Of a DNA stretch of 64,000 nucleotides, positions 26,332-33,935 are shown one piece after another (positions within the stretch are counted from its first letter, which is position 1; each line of letters opens with the position of its first letter). A model generated the notes under the pieces. That model made no database searches and was not told the DNA's origin. It saw nothing but the letters and a program-made list of their open reading frames with translations. This DNA comes from Selenomonadaceae bacterium (lineage in GTDB: Bacteria; Bacillota; Negativicutes; Selenomonadales; Selenomonadaceae). The position numbers and the translations under genes are program-made. The stretch covers positions 1-64,000 of the forward strand of contig JAGABT010000007.1 in NCBI GenBank assembly GCA_017614505.1, given 5' to 3'.

Positions 26332-27300
26332 TTGAAAAAAAATATTCTCGACATGTTGCGTGCCGCCGGCAGAAATTTCACTTCCGGCGAGGCGATTGCC
26401 GAAAAGCTCAACGTTTCGCGCGCCGCCGTCTGGAAGCACATTCGCGCGCTCCGCAACAACGGCTATGAGATTCAGAGCAGCGAGCGGCTCGGCTACAGGC
26501 TCAACAGCACGCCCGATTTGCTCCTGCCCGAAATTATTCAGCACGGACTCAGCGCGAAAATTATTGGTGGCGCATTTGTTCATAAAGATTCTGTCGACTC
26601 AACTAACAGGCTCGCTAAAAAGCTGGCGCAAAACGGCGCGGCTGACGGTACGGTTGTCGTGGCGGAAGAACAGACCGGCGGCAGGGGCAGGCTTGAGCGG
26701 AATTTTTTCTCGCCGCGCGAAAAAGGTATATGGTTTTCGCTGATACTGCGCCCGAAATGTCTGCCAAAGGACGCGCCGAAATTTACATTGCTGGCGGCGG
26801 TTGCTGTCGCTAAGGCGATGGAGCGATTCAGCCTGCGCGCGGGAATTAAATGGCCGAACGATATTCTCTACGACGGCAGGAAACTCGTCGGCATTCTCAC
26901 CGAGCTTAGCGCCGAAGTCAGCCGCGTAAATTATATCGTCGTCGGCGTCGGCATTAATGTCAACATTGCGCGCAAGGAATTTCCGGCGGAACTTCAAAAA
27001 ATTGCGGCGTCGCTTTCCGAGGTGAACGGCAACAAAAATTTGCCCCGCGCAGATTTTTTCCGCGCAGTACTCGAAGAATTTGACACGCTCTACGCGGCGA
27101 ATGACTTCAGCGAAATTTTCAGGCTGTGGCGCGAATTTAACGTCACGCTGGGCAAAAATATCCGCGTCATTTCGGCGGAGACCGGCGATACTTTCAATGG
27201 CGTTGCGCTGGACATTGATGCGGATGGCGCGCTGATTGTCGACGTGGGCGGCGAGCGGCGGACGGTTTACGCCGGCGACGTTTCGATTCGCGCAAACTAA
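26332..27300 (+). CDS. birA: Biotin-protein ligase / biotin operon repressor BirA
   Basis: 322 residues from TTG (GTG 26323 would add three). An N-terminal winged helix (about 1-60, SRAAVWKHIRALRNNGYEI) marks the bifunctional BirA type that represses biotin genes. The catalytic domain has the biotinyl-AMP loop GGRGRLER, the KWPNDI motif and GVGINVN, followed by the small C-terminal SH3-like domain. It attaches biotin to carboxylase or decarboxylase subunits. TTG is preferred because GGGTGA lies five bases before it. Confidence 0.92.
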   Translation: MKKNILDMLRAAGRNFTSGEAIAEKLNVSRAAVWKHIRALRNNGYEIQSSERLGYRLNSTPDLLLPEIIQHGLSAKIIGGAFVHKDSVDSTNRLAKKLAQNGAADGTVVVAEEQTGGRGRLERNFFSPREKGIWFSLILRPKCLPKDAPKFTLLAAVAVAKAMERFSLRAGIKWPNDILYDGRKLVGILTELSAEVSRVNYIVVGVGINVNIARKEFPAELQKIAASLSEVNGNKNLPRADFFRAVLEEFDTLYAANDFSEIFRLWREFNVTLGKNIRVISAETGDTFNGVALDIDADGALIVDVGGERRTVYAGDVSIRAN

Positions 27301-27339
27301 AAAACTGGGCAGTCAACTTGCGGCTGTCCAATTTTTATT

Positions 27340-27834
27340 TCAGCTGATTTTGCCGTCGCGAATGAGTTCACGCGCCGCCTTGCCGGTAAGATGTTCAATT
27401 TCGAGAATCATAATTTCCACGGCGTTGACGCGGGCAATTTCTTTTTCGCGCAGATTTTTATCGACGTTCGGCGAATATTTGTCGGCTAAAAGTTCGAGCG
27501 CGTGGATTTTTTCAGCGGTATCGCTGGCGATTCTGATTCTGCCGAAAGCGATTGCGCTGACGAAGTAGCTGGTAAATTCTTCGGCAACAACTTCGTGCTG
27601 AGTCACGACGCAGAACGAAACTTTCTCGTTGCGCGCAGCGGCGTCGAGCTTGTGACCGGTCTTGGCGCTGTGGAAATAAATTTTGCCGTCGTCGAGGGCG
27701 TAATTCAGCGGCACGGCGTAGCTGTAACCGTCGTCGCCAGCCAGCGCCAGTACGCCGTAAATTCCTTCGCGCAGGATTTTTTCAGCGGTTTCAGTTTTGA
27801 GCTCGCATTTGACGCGGCGCATTTTTCTGAACAC
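27340..27834 (-). CDS. Pyridoxamine 5'-phosphate oxidase-like flavoprotein (NimA type)
   Basis: 164 residues with the split-barrel FMN-binding fold: GVLALAGDDGYSYAVPLNYALDDG at the N-terminus, then IYFHSAKTGHKLDAAARN with the conserved His, and the second half GRIRIASDTAEK. This resembles the 5-nitroimidazole reductase/antibiotic resistance group of PNPOx-like proteins, probably FMN-dependent reductases of unknown natural substrate. It starts two codons before an alternative Met and is separated by five bases from the upstream small gene. Confidence 0.8.
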   Translation of the reverse strand: MFRKMRRVKCELKTETAEKILREGIYGVLALAGDDGYSYAVPLNYALDDGKIYFHSAKTGHKLDAAARNEKVSFCVVTQHEVVAEEFTSYFVSAIAFGRIRIASDTAEKIHALELLADKYSPNVDKNLREKEIARVNAVEIMILEIEHLTGKAARELIRDGKIS

Positions 27835-27838
27835 AAAA

Positions 27839-28219
27839 TCACCTGCCTGCCGTAATTCCGTCCTTGATGTATTCGGCGAGATGCGCCGTTTCCTTATCGG
27901 CGGTTTCGATTTTCAAAAGTTCACGGCGGCATTCGTGGAGTCCCTGTATCGCCGAGTCGATTTTCTTCAGCGTAACCGGCTCCTCGTCTTCGACAAATTT
28001 TTTCAGCGAGAGTTTAAAGCTGCTGGAAATTTTTTCTCGGAGCTTATCGCGCTTGTGGTTGCGTTTCTGAATTTCCGACGCCAGGCTCAAAATTTCCTCC
28101 ATCGTATGCACAGCCGCCATGCAGTCGTACTTGAGCTGCGGCGTCAGCGGCACGAATTTCCCGTCGATTGCGAAGCCGCCCTTGTCCAAAATTTCTTTGA
28201 ATCTGTCTATCGTTGCCAT
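27839..28219 (-). CDS. Conserved-looking small cytoplasmic protein, unknown
   Basis: 126 residues from the ATG with GAGGG upstream, starting MATIDRFKEILDKGGFAIDG. It is mainly helical and highly charged (EIQKRNHKRDKLREKISSS), without signal peptide or transmembrane segment. No family recognised. It is probably cotranscribed with the flavoprotein gene downstream, five bases away. The longer frame to 28279 lacks a ribosome site. Confidence 0.65.
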   Translation of the reverse strand: MATIDRFKEILDKGGFAIDGKFVPLTPQLKYDCMAAVHTMEEILSLASEIQKRNHKRDKLREKISSSFKLSLKKFVEDEEPVTLKKIDSAIQGLHECRRELLKIETADKETAHLAEYIKDGITAGR

Positions 28220-28305
28220 TATTTTCCCTCGTGCAATTAAATTTTTTCGTATTATAAAACACCGCCGCGCGAATTTCAAGAAAAAGTTTGCTGTTGACGC
28301 GCTGT

Positions 28306-28313
28306 GGTATAAT
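28306..28313 (+). promoter_or_regulatory. Extended -10 promoter for thrS
   Basis: TGG-TATAAT lies about 60 bases before the thrS ATG. The short leader holds only a small GCTGAA/TTCAGC hairpin (28324-28340) and is too short for a T-box. Confidence 0.55.
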
Positions 28314-28373
28314 TTCTAAATAAGCTGAATCAGTTTCAGCGAAGATTTATAAACTCACGGGGGAAAAATTATC

Positions 28374-30158
28374 ATGGAAAAAATTATCACGAAAGACGGC
28401 AGTATCGCGGAAGTCGAAGGCGCGGAGGCTTTGTACTCTTTGCGCCATACCGCGTCACATATTCTCGCGCAGGCGATTAAACACCTTTACGGCGGCGCCG
28501 ACGGCAAAAATGTTCAGCTGGCGATTGGTCCGGCGATTGATACCGGCTTTTACTACGATATTGACATGGAGCGCAAGCTCACCGACGAAGATTTGGCTGA
28601 CATCGAAGCCGAAATGAAAAATATCGTCAAGCAGAATCTCAAGCTCGAACGCAGTGTTGTAAGCCGTGCCGACGCGCTGAAAAAATTTGGCGACCTCGGC
28701 GAAAATTACAAAGTTGAACTCATTACCGCGCTGCCCGAAGACGCCGAAATTTCTCTGTTCACGCAGGGCGATTTTACTGACCTTTGCGCGGGTCCTCACG
28801 TGCTCTTTACCGGCAAAGTCAAAGCGTTCAAGCTCATGTCGATTGCTGGCGCTTACTGGCGCGGCGACGAGCATAACAAAATGCTCCAGCGGATTTACGG
28901 CACGGCGTTTTATTCCAAAGACGAGCTCAAGGAATATCTGCACATGCTGGAAGAGGCGGCGCGGCGCGACCACCGCAAGCTCGGCAAAGAGCTGGATATT
29001 TTCAGCCTGCACGACGAAGGTCCAGGATTCCCGTTTTTCCACCCCAACGGCATGGTCATTCAGAACGAGCTGCTGAATTACTGGCGCGAAGTACACCGCC
29101 GCTATGGCTACAGCGAAATTAAGACGCCGGTGATTCTGAACCGCAAGCTCTGGGAAACTTCTGGTCACTGGGATCACTACAAGGAGAACATGTACTTCAC
29201 GAAAATTGACGAGGAAGATTACGCCGTCAAGCCGATGAACTGCCCTGGCGCGATTCTGGTTTACAATACGCACCCGCACAGCTACCGCGAACTGCCGCTT
29301 AGAACGGCTGAACTCGGTCTCGTTCACCGCCACGAACTTAGCGGCGCGCTCCACGGCTTGTTCAGAGTTCGCAACTTCACGCAGGACGACGCGCATATTT
29401 TCATGACGCCGGAGCAGATTGAGCCGGAAATTCAAAAGACGATTGACCTTTTCGATGAAGTTTACAAAACTTTCGGCTTGACGTACAAGGCGGAACTTTC
29501 CACGCGCCCCGAAAATTCCATGGGCAGCGACGAAGTCTGGGAAAAGGCAACTTCGGCGCTCCAGAAAGCGCTTGAACATCGCGGTCTGGATTTTGTCATT
29601 AACGAAGGCGACGGCGCGTTCTACGGTCCGAAAATTGATTTCCACCTGCGCGATTCGATTGGACGTACGTGGCAGTGCGGCACCATTCAGCTGGATATGA
29701 TGCTGCCGGAAAAATTCGACATGACGTACACCGGCGAGGACGGCGAAAAGCACCGCCCGATTATGGTGCACCGCGTCGTTTACGGCTCAATCGAGCGTTT
29801 CATTGGAATTTTAATTGAGAATTTCGCTGGCGCGTTCCCTGTCTGGTTTGCGCCGCTCCAGATTAAAATTCTGCCAATCACTGACAATCATAACGAGTAT
29901 GCGCACAAGCTCTGCCAGAAATTCTTCGACCTGGGTTTCCGCGCGGAAGTCGACGACCGCAGCGAGAAGACCGGCAAGAAAATTCGCGACGCGCAGGTTA
30001 AGAAAATCCCCTACGCCATTGTTATCGGCGATAAGGAAATGGAAACCGGCGTCCTGCCAATCCGCAAGTACGGCAGCAAGGACAGCGTTGATATGAGCGT
30101 CGAGGATTTTGTCGCCTACGTCCAGCAGAAAATTGCCAGCCGCGATTTGGAATATTGA
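28374..30158 (+). CDS. thrS: Threonyl-tRNA synthetase lacking the TGS domain
   Basis: 594 residues, about 45 shorter than E. coli ThrRS. The editing domain begins almost at once (LRHTASHILAQAI with paired His; DLCAGPHV with Cys), so the usual N-terminal TGS domain is absent. The class II catalytic core follows, with the zinc ligands in MNCPGA, VHRHELSG and MVHRVVYGS, motif 2 FRVRNFTQDDAH, and the anticodon-binding domain from about residue 490. It charges tRNA-Thr and edits seryl-tRNA-Thr. A ribosome site GGGGG precedes the ATG. Confidence 0.95.
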   Translation: MEKIITKDGSIAEVEGAEALYSLRHTASHILAQAIKHLYGGADGKNVQLAIGPAIDTGFYYDIDMERKLTDEDLADIEAEMKNIVKQNLKLERSVVSRADALKKFGDLGENYKVELITALPEDAEISLFTQGDFTDLCAGPHVLFTGKVKAFKLMSIAGAYWRGDEHNKMLQRIYGTAFYSKDELKEYLHMLEEAARRDHRKLGKELDIFSLHDEGPGFPFFHPNGMVIQNELLNYWREVHRRYGYSEIKTPVILNRKLWETSGHWDHYKENMYFTKIDEEDYAVKPMNCPGAILVYNTHPHSYRELPLRTAELGLVHRHELSGALHGLFRVRNFTQDDAHIFMTPEQIEPEIQKTIDLFDEVYKTFGLTYKAELSTRPENSMGSDEVWEKATSALQKALEHRGLDFVINEGDGAFYGPKIDFHLRDSIGRTWQCGTIQLDMMLPEKFDMTYTGEDGEKHRPIMVHRVVYGSIERFIGILIENFAGAFPVWFAPLQIKILPITDNHNEYAHKLCQKFFDLGFRAEVDDRSEKTGKKIRDAQVKKIPYAIVIGDKEMETGVLPIRKYGSKDSVDMSVEDFVAYVQQKIASRDLEY

Positions 30159-30178
30159 CTGTTATTTTCGCAACTGAA

Positions 30179-30220
30179 AAAACTCCCACGGCTAAACGTG
30201 CCGCGCGGAGTTTTATTTTT
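30179..30220 (+). terminator. Terminator between thrS and maf
   Basis: An AAAACTCC/GGAGTTTT stem encloses a second small CACG/CGTG stem and leads into a T-rich run. Confidence 0.75.
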
Positions 30221-30234
30221 TGGAGATGATCTGA

Positions 30235-30792
30235 ATGATAATTTTAGCGTCGAAGTCGCCGCGCCGCGAGGAACTGCTGAAAAAACTCTGCGCCGAGTTT
30301 AAAATCGTTGGCTGTGACGCCGCCGAGCTTGAAACTTCGAGCAACCCGCGCGAACTGGCAATAAAAAACGCGCGGCTCAAAGCTGAAACCGTCGCGCAGA
30401 ATTTTCCTGACGATACCGTAATTGGCGCCGATACCATCGTAGTTTTGAACGGCGAGATTTTCGGCAAGCCGCACGGCGAAACTGGCGCCTTTGAAATGCT
30501 CCGCACTTTGTCCGGCAAAAAGCACGAAGTTATTACCGGTCTGGCGATTGTCACCGGCGGCAAAACTTTCACGGCGGCGGAAGTCACGGAAGTTTTTTTC
30601 GGCGAAATGACTGACGCGGAAATTTGGGAGTACGTTAAAACCGGCGAGCCGCTCGATAAATCCGGCAGTTACGCGCTGCAGGGCGGTGCCGCCAAATTCA
30701 TCGAGAAAATTAATGGAGATTGGTCGAACGTCGTTGGCTTGCCGCTGTTCAGACTGCGAATGCTGGCAAAATCCGCCGGAATAAATTTCTAA
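30235..30792 (+). CDS. maf: Maf-family nucleotide pyrophosphatase
   Basis: 185 residues. LASKSPRREELL at the start, GADTIVVLNGEIFGKP in the middle and SGSYALQGGAAKFIEKINGD near the end are the conserved Maf/HAM1-like signatures. These enzymes hydrolyse dTTP, UTP or modified nucleoside triphosphates to monophosphates and are tied to septum arrest and nucleotide-pool cleaning. The ribosome site GGAG precedes the ATG. A convergent rtcB follows 31 bases downstream. Confidence 0.93.
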   Translation: MIILASKSPRREELLKKLCAEFKIVGCDAAELETSSNPRELAIKNARLKAETVAQNFPDDTVIGADTIVVLNGEIFGKPHGETGAFEMLRTLSGKKHEVITGLAIVTGGKTFTAAEVTEVFFGEMTDAEIWEYVKTGEPLDKSGSYALQGGAAKFIEKINGDWSNVVGLPLFRLRMLAKSAGINF

Positions 30793-30823
30793 TCCCCCCC
30801 TTATGCTTGTCAACAGTGCAAAT

Positions 30824-32029
30824 TCAGCCTGCCTTGAAATTGTAAACCGGCTTCATGACTTCGATAATATCCACGGCGTCGCCGATAACGTCAAGAATAT
30901 CGTCAAGGGACTTGTACGCCTGCGGCGATTCGTCAAGAGTGGCTTCGTTGACGGACGTGGAATAAATTCCCTCCATAGACTGCTGGTAGTCGCTCATGCT
31001 CAGCCTTTCCTTAGCGGCACTGCGGCTCATAATTCTGCCTGCGCCGTGCGGAGCGGAAAAATTCCAGTCAGCATTGCCCCTGCCAACCGCCAGAACGCTG
31101 CCGTCGCGCATGTTTATCGGTATCAGAACTTTCTCGCCGGAATGCGCGGCAATGGCGCCCTTGCGCAGAATCATTTCGTCGGTGTTAATGTAGTTGTGGA
31201 CTGTGTGGAAACTTTCGACGGCGCTGATACCCGTCCGCTTGAGCAGAATTTCAGCCATGCGCTCACGGTTAAGCCGCGCGAAGTGCTGGCAAATTTCCAC
31301 GTCGTGCAGGTACTGCGCCAGATACTTTCCGTACACAAAGCACAAATCGTGCGGCGTCTCCGAATGCTGCTGCCGGAAATTCCTGTGCAATTCCTTAATC
31401 GCCTCCTGAATTTCACTGCGCCGCCCCGCCGCCTTGTACTCGCTGATAATTTTTTCCTGCGCCTTGAACATCTCCTCCTTGCCAATCGCCAAATCCACCG
31501 CCAGCTTCTGATAAATTTCCGCAACCTGCTTACCCAAATTTCGGCTGCCGCTGTGAATCACCAGATAAAAAGTGCCGTCGCGCGCGCGGTCAATCTCTAT
31601 GAAGTGGTTGCCGCCGCCCAGCGTGCCAATGCTCCGCTCAATGCGCCGCGTATCCTTCAAGCTCCTGTAGCAAAACAAATCCTGCAGCTCATATCTTTCG
31701 CCGCGGCTCTCCCAGACATTTTTGCCGGAAGGAATTTTATGCGCCGCCTCGTCGAACCGCTCAAAGTCAATCGCCGCCGCGTCCAGCTTAACCGTGAACA
31801 TTCCGCAGCCAATATCGACGCCGACGACGTTCGGAACCGCCTTATCGCTGACGGTCATCGTCGTGCCAATCGTACAGCCCGCACCCGCGTGTACGTCCGG
31901 CATAATCCGAATCTTACTGCCGCGCGTAAATTCGTAGTCGCACATACGCCGAATCTGTTCGCGCGCCTCGTCCTCCATTTCCTTCGCGAACGAAATCGCC
32001 GTGTTCACTTTCCCGATAATTTCTTCCAC
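30824..32029 (-). CDS. rtcB: RtcB-type RNA ligase
   Basis: 401 residues from GTG 32029, chosen because GGAGGG lies seven bases upstream. Manganese-binding and catalytic motifs are present: PDVHAGAGCTIG, VGVDIGCGM (Cys ligand), GTLGGGNHFIE, HSGSRNLG and the guanylated His in SAPHGAGR near residue 325. RtcB joins 2',3'-cyclic phosphate to 5'-hydroxyl ends with GTP, in RNA repair or tRNA/16S processing. No RtcA or archease gene is adjacent. The annotated -10 sequence lies just upstream. Confidence 0.93.
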   Translation of the reverse strand: MEEIIGKVNTAISFAKEMEDEAREQIRRMCDYEFTRGSKIRIMPDVHAGAGCTIGTTMTVSDKAVPNVVGVDIGCGMFTVKLDAAAIDFERFDEAAHKIPSGKNVWESRGERYELQDLFCYRSLKDTRRIERSIGTLGGGNHFIEIDRARDGTFYLVIHSGSRNLGKQVAEIYQKLAVDLAIGKEEMFKAQEKIISEYKAAGRRSEIQEAIKELHRNFRQQHSETPHDLCFVYGKYLAQYLHDVEICQHFARLNRERMAEILLKRTGISAVESFHTVHNYINTDEMILRKGAIAAHSGEKVLIPINMRDGSVLAVGRGNADWNFSAPHGAGRIMSRSAAKERLSMSDYQQSMEGIYSTSVNEATLDESPQAYKSLDDILDVIGDAVDIIEVMKPVYNFKAG

Positions 32030-32062
32030 TGAAAATCCCTCCAAAAAATTTTTCGCTGAAAT

Positions 32063-32071
32063 TATACCAGA
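32063..32071 (-). promoter_or_regulatory. Extended -10 promoter for rtcB
   Basis: On the minus strand TGG-TATAAT lies about 35 bases before the GTG start. No clear -35 box was found. Confidence 0.5.
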
Positions 32072-32144
32072 AAAAGTTGCAATTTTCCGCGCGTTCAAAT
32101 AAAATATTTTGACTCAAAATGACTTGAAAGGAAGCGGAAATGTT

Positions 32145-32786
32145 TTGCGAATAAGGAAGAAACCAAATGTCGGCGAGAAGCTCAAGGATTTTGCCGCGTT
32201 CGTGTCGACGGAAAAAATCGGCGCAGAAAAAGCCGGTCACTGGAGCGAAATTTTTGGCAGCGAAAATCCTCTGCACGTCGAATTGGGATTTGGCAAGGGC
32301 GACTTCATCGCGCAGATTGCCGAAAAAAATCCGCAGATAAATTTTCTCGGACTTGAAATTGAACCGACCGTCGTACTTGCCGCCGCGCGGAAAATCTTTG
32401 AAAAAAATCTGCCCAATGTCCGGCTGGCAGTTTTCAACATAAACAGCGTCGCTGAAATTTTCGCCGAGGGTGAAGTCGACCGCCTGTACATAAATTTCTG
32501 CGACCCCTGGCCGAAAAAGCGCCACGCTAAGCGCCGTCTGACTTACATAACCTTCCTCGAAATGTACAAAAAAATTCTGGCACCCGCTGCTGAAATTCAC
32601 TTTAAAACCGACAACCGCGGGCTGTTCGATTTTTCGCTGGAACAGTTTGAACTGGCGGGCTTGAAAGTTTCGGACGTTACCAACGACCTGCACGCCGCCG
32701 AGCCGCCGGAAAATATCCGCACGGAATACGAAAACAGATTTTCGGCGATGGGCGTTCCTATTAATCGCTGCGTAGTCAGGCGGTGA
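32145..32786 (+). CDS. trmB: tRNA (guanine-N7)-methyltransferase TrmB
   Basis: 213 residues from TTG, giving LRIRKKPN, which aligns with the MRxRxKP start of TrmB proteins; AAGGAAG lies upstream. The SAM site is VELGFGKGDF, and NFCDPWPKKRH plus FKTDN are the family signatures. It methylates G46 in the variable loop of tRNA. The upstream TTG at 32109 would add 12 residues without family support. The next gene, ftsW, starts six bases on. Confidence 0.93.
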   Translation: MRIRKKPNVGEKLKDFAAFVSTEKIGAEKAGHWSEIFGSENPLHVELGFGKGDFIAQIAEKNPQINFLGLEIEPTVVLAAARKIFEKNLPNVRLAVFNINSVAEIFAEGEVDRLYINFCDPWPKKRHAKRRLTYITFLEMYKKILAPAAEIHFKTDNRGLFDFSLEQFELAGLKVSDVTNDLHAAEPPENIRTEYENRFSAMGVPINRCVVRR

Positions 32787-32792
32787 GAAATT

Positions 32793-33923
32793 TTGGCTGA
32801 GAGAAATTCAACGCCCGTCGAAATTATTGAGCCGGAACGCCGAAGGTTCTGGAATAACGAAATGGAAGCGATTATCGGGATTATGGTCGTGCTGCTGATT
32901 CTCGGCACGATTAACGTTTTCAGTTCGAGTTTCGTAAAAGCGGAAATGGATTCCGGCACGCCGTATTATTATCTTTTTCACCACGGGATTAACATTGCCG
33001 TCGGGCTGGTCGCGTTCATAATTTGTTTCCGCTGTGACTACCACATCTGGCGGCGGTACATGCCCTTCATTCTGGCTTTCACGATAATAGCGCTGGTACT
33101 GGTTTTGCTGATAGGTATTGAGAAGAACGGCGCGAAACGCTGGCTGGCGATTGGCGGAGCCGGTTTTCAGCCAGCGGAAATTGCGAAGCTGGTAGCAATT
33201 ATGATAGCGGCGGCGTACCTGGCGCGGCAGGTGCGACACAACCTCGAAATAGAAATTTTCACGGTGCAGATGGGCGTAATTGCGGTGATGTTCGCACTGA
33301 CGGAAATAGAGCCGGACATGGGGACGGCGTGCATAATTCTGGGCGTGCCGCTAATCATGCTAATCGTGGCGGGTCTGGAGCGGCAAAAAGTTTACCTGAT
33401 GCTCGGTGCGGCGCTGATTGGCGCAGTCGCGATGATTTTACGAAATCCGTACCGGCTGGATCGCTTGAAAGTCGTGTTTGACCCGTGGTCGGACGCGCAA
33501 AATGTCGGCTATCAGACGGTGCAAAGTTTGTCGGCGATAGGCTCCGGCGAAATGACGGGCATGGGCTTAGGCGTCGGCGTGTCGAAGTACGATTACCTGC
33601 CGGAAGCGCACACGGATTTTGCATTCGCGATTTTCTGTCAGGAAAATGGATTCCTGGGCGCGATTTTCGTATTCATGCTTTTCGCGGCGCTGGCGATTTA
33701 CGCAACGAGAATTGCGGCGAAGGCGCGCGACGAGTACGGGCAAATGCTGTCAATGGGCATTATGATTTTAATCGTCGGGCAGGCGATTGGAAATTTGCTT
33801 ATGGTCGGCGGAATGTTCCCCGTCGTAGGAATACCGCTGCCGTTCATAAGCTACGGCGGGACTTCTCTAATCGTGACAATGGCGTCGATGGGGATTCTGG
33901 CGAATATCGGGCGGCAAAATTAA
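32793..33923 (+). CDS. ftsW: SEDS-family peptidoglycan polymerase FtsW (or RodA)
   Basis: 376 residues with about ten membrane spans. SEDS signatures are clear: KRWLAIGGAGFQPAEIAKL, the catalytic Asp region YLPEAHTDFAFA and the last loop VGIPLPFISYGGTS. SEDS proteins polymerise lipid II together with a class B PBP. FtsW (division) and RodA (elongation) are hard to separate by eye; LPEAHTDF slightly favours FtsW. TTG start behind GGTGAG. The gene lies between trmB and copA with short gaps on both sides. Confidence 0.88.
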   Translation: MAERNSTPVEIIEPERRRFWNNEMEAIIGIMVVLLILGTINVFSSSFVKAEMDSGTPYYYLFHHGINIAVGLVAFIICFRCDYHIWRRYMPFILAFTIIALVLVLLIGIEKNGAKRWLAIGGAGFQPAEIAKLVAIMIAAAYLARQVRHNLEIEIFTVQMGVIAVMFALTEIEPDMGTACIILGVPLIMLIVAGLERQKVYLMLGAALIGAVAMILRNPYRLDRLKVVFDPWSDAQNVGYQTVQSLSAIGSGEMTGMGLGVGVSKYDYLPEAHTDFAFAIFCQENGFLGAIFVFMLFAALAIYATRIAAKARDEYGQMLSMGIMILIVGQAIGNLLMVGGMFPVVGIPLPFISYGGTSLIVTMASMGILANIGRQN

Positions 33924-33935
33924 GGCGGCAGATTC

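Noticed and set aside
28314..28373. T-box or other riboswitch before thrS
   Set aside because: Only about 60 bases lie between the -10 box and the ATG; no T-box sequence or specifier loop is present.
28455..29771. 438-codon frame opposite thrS
   Set aside because: Shadow of the threonyl-tRNA synthetase gene; no motifs.
30803..32032. Long plus-strand frame opposite rtcB
   Set aside because: RtcB motifs on the minus strand are complete; the antisense frame has low-complexity, Arg/Asn-rich content.
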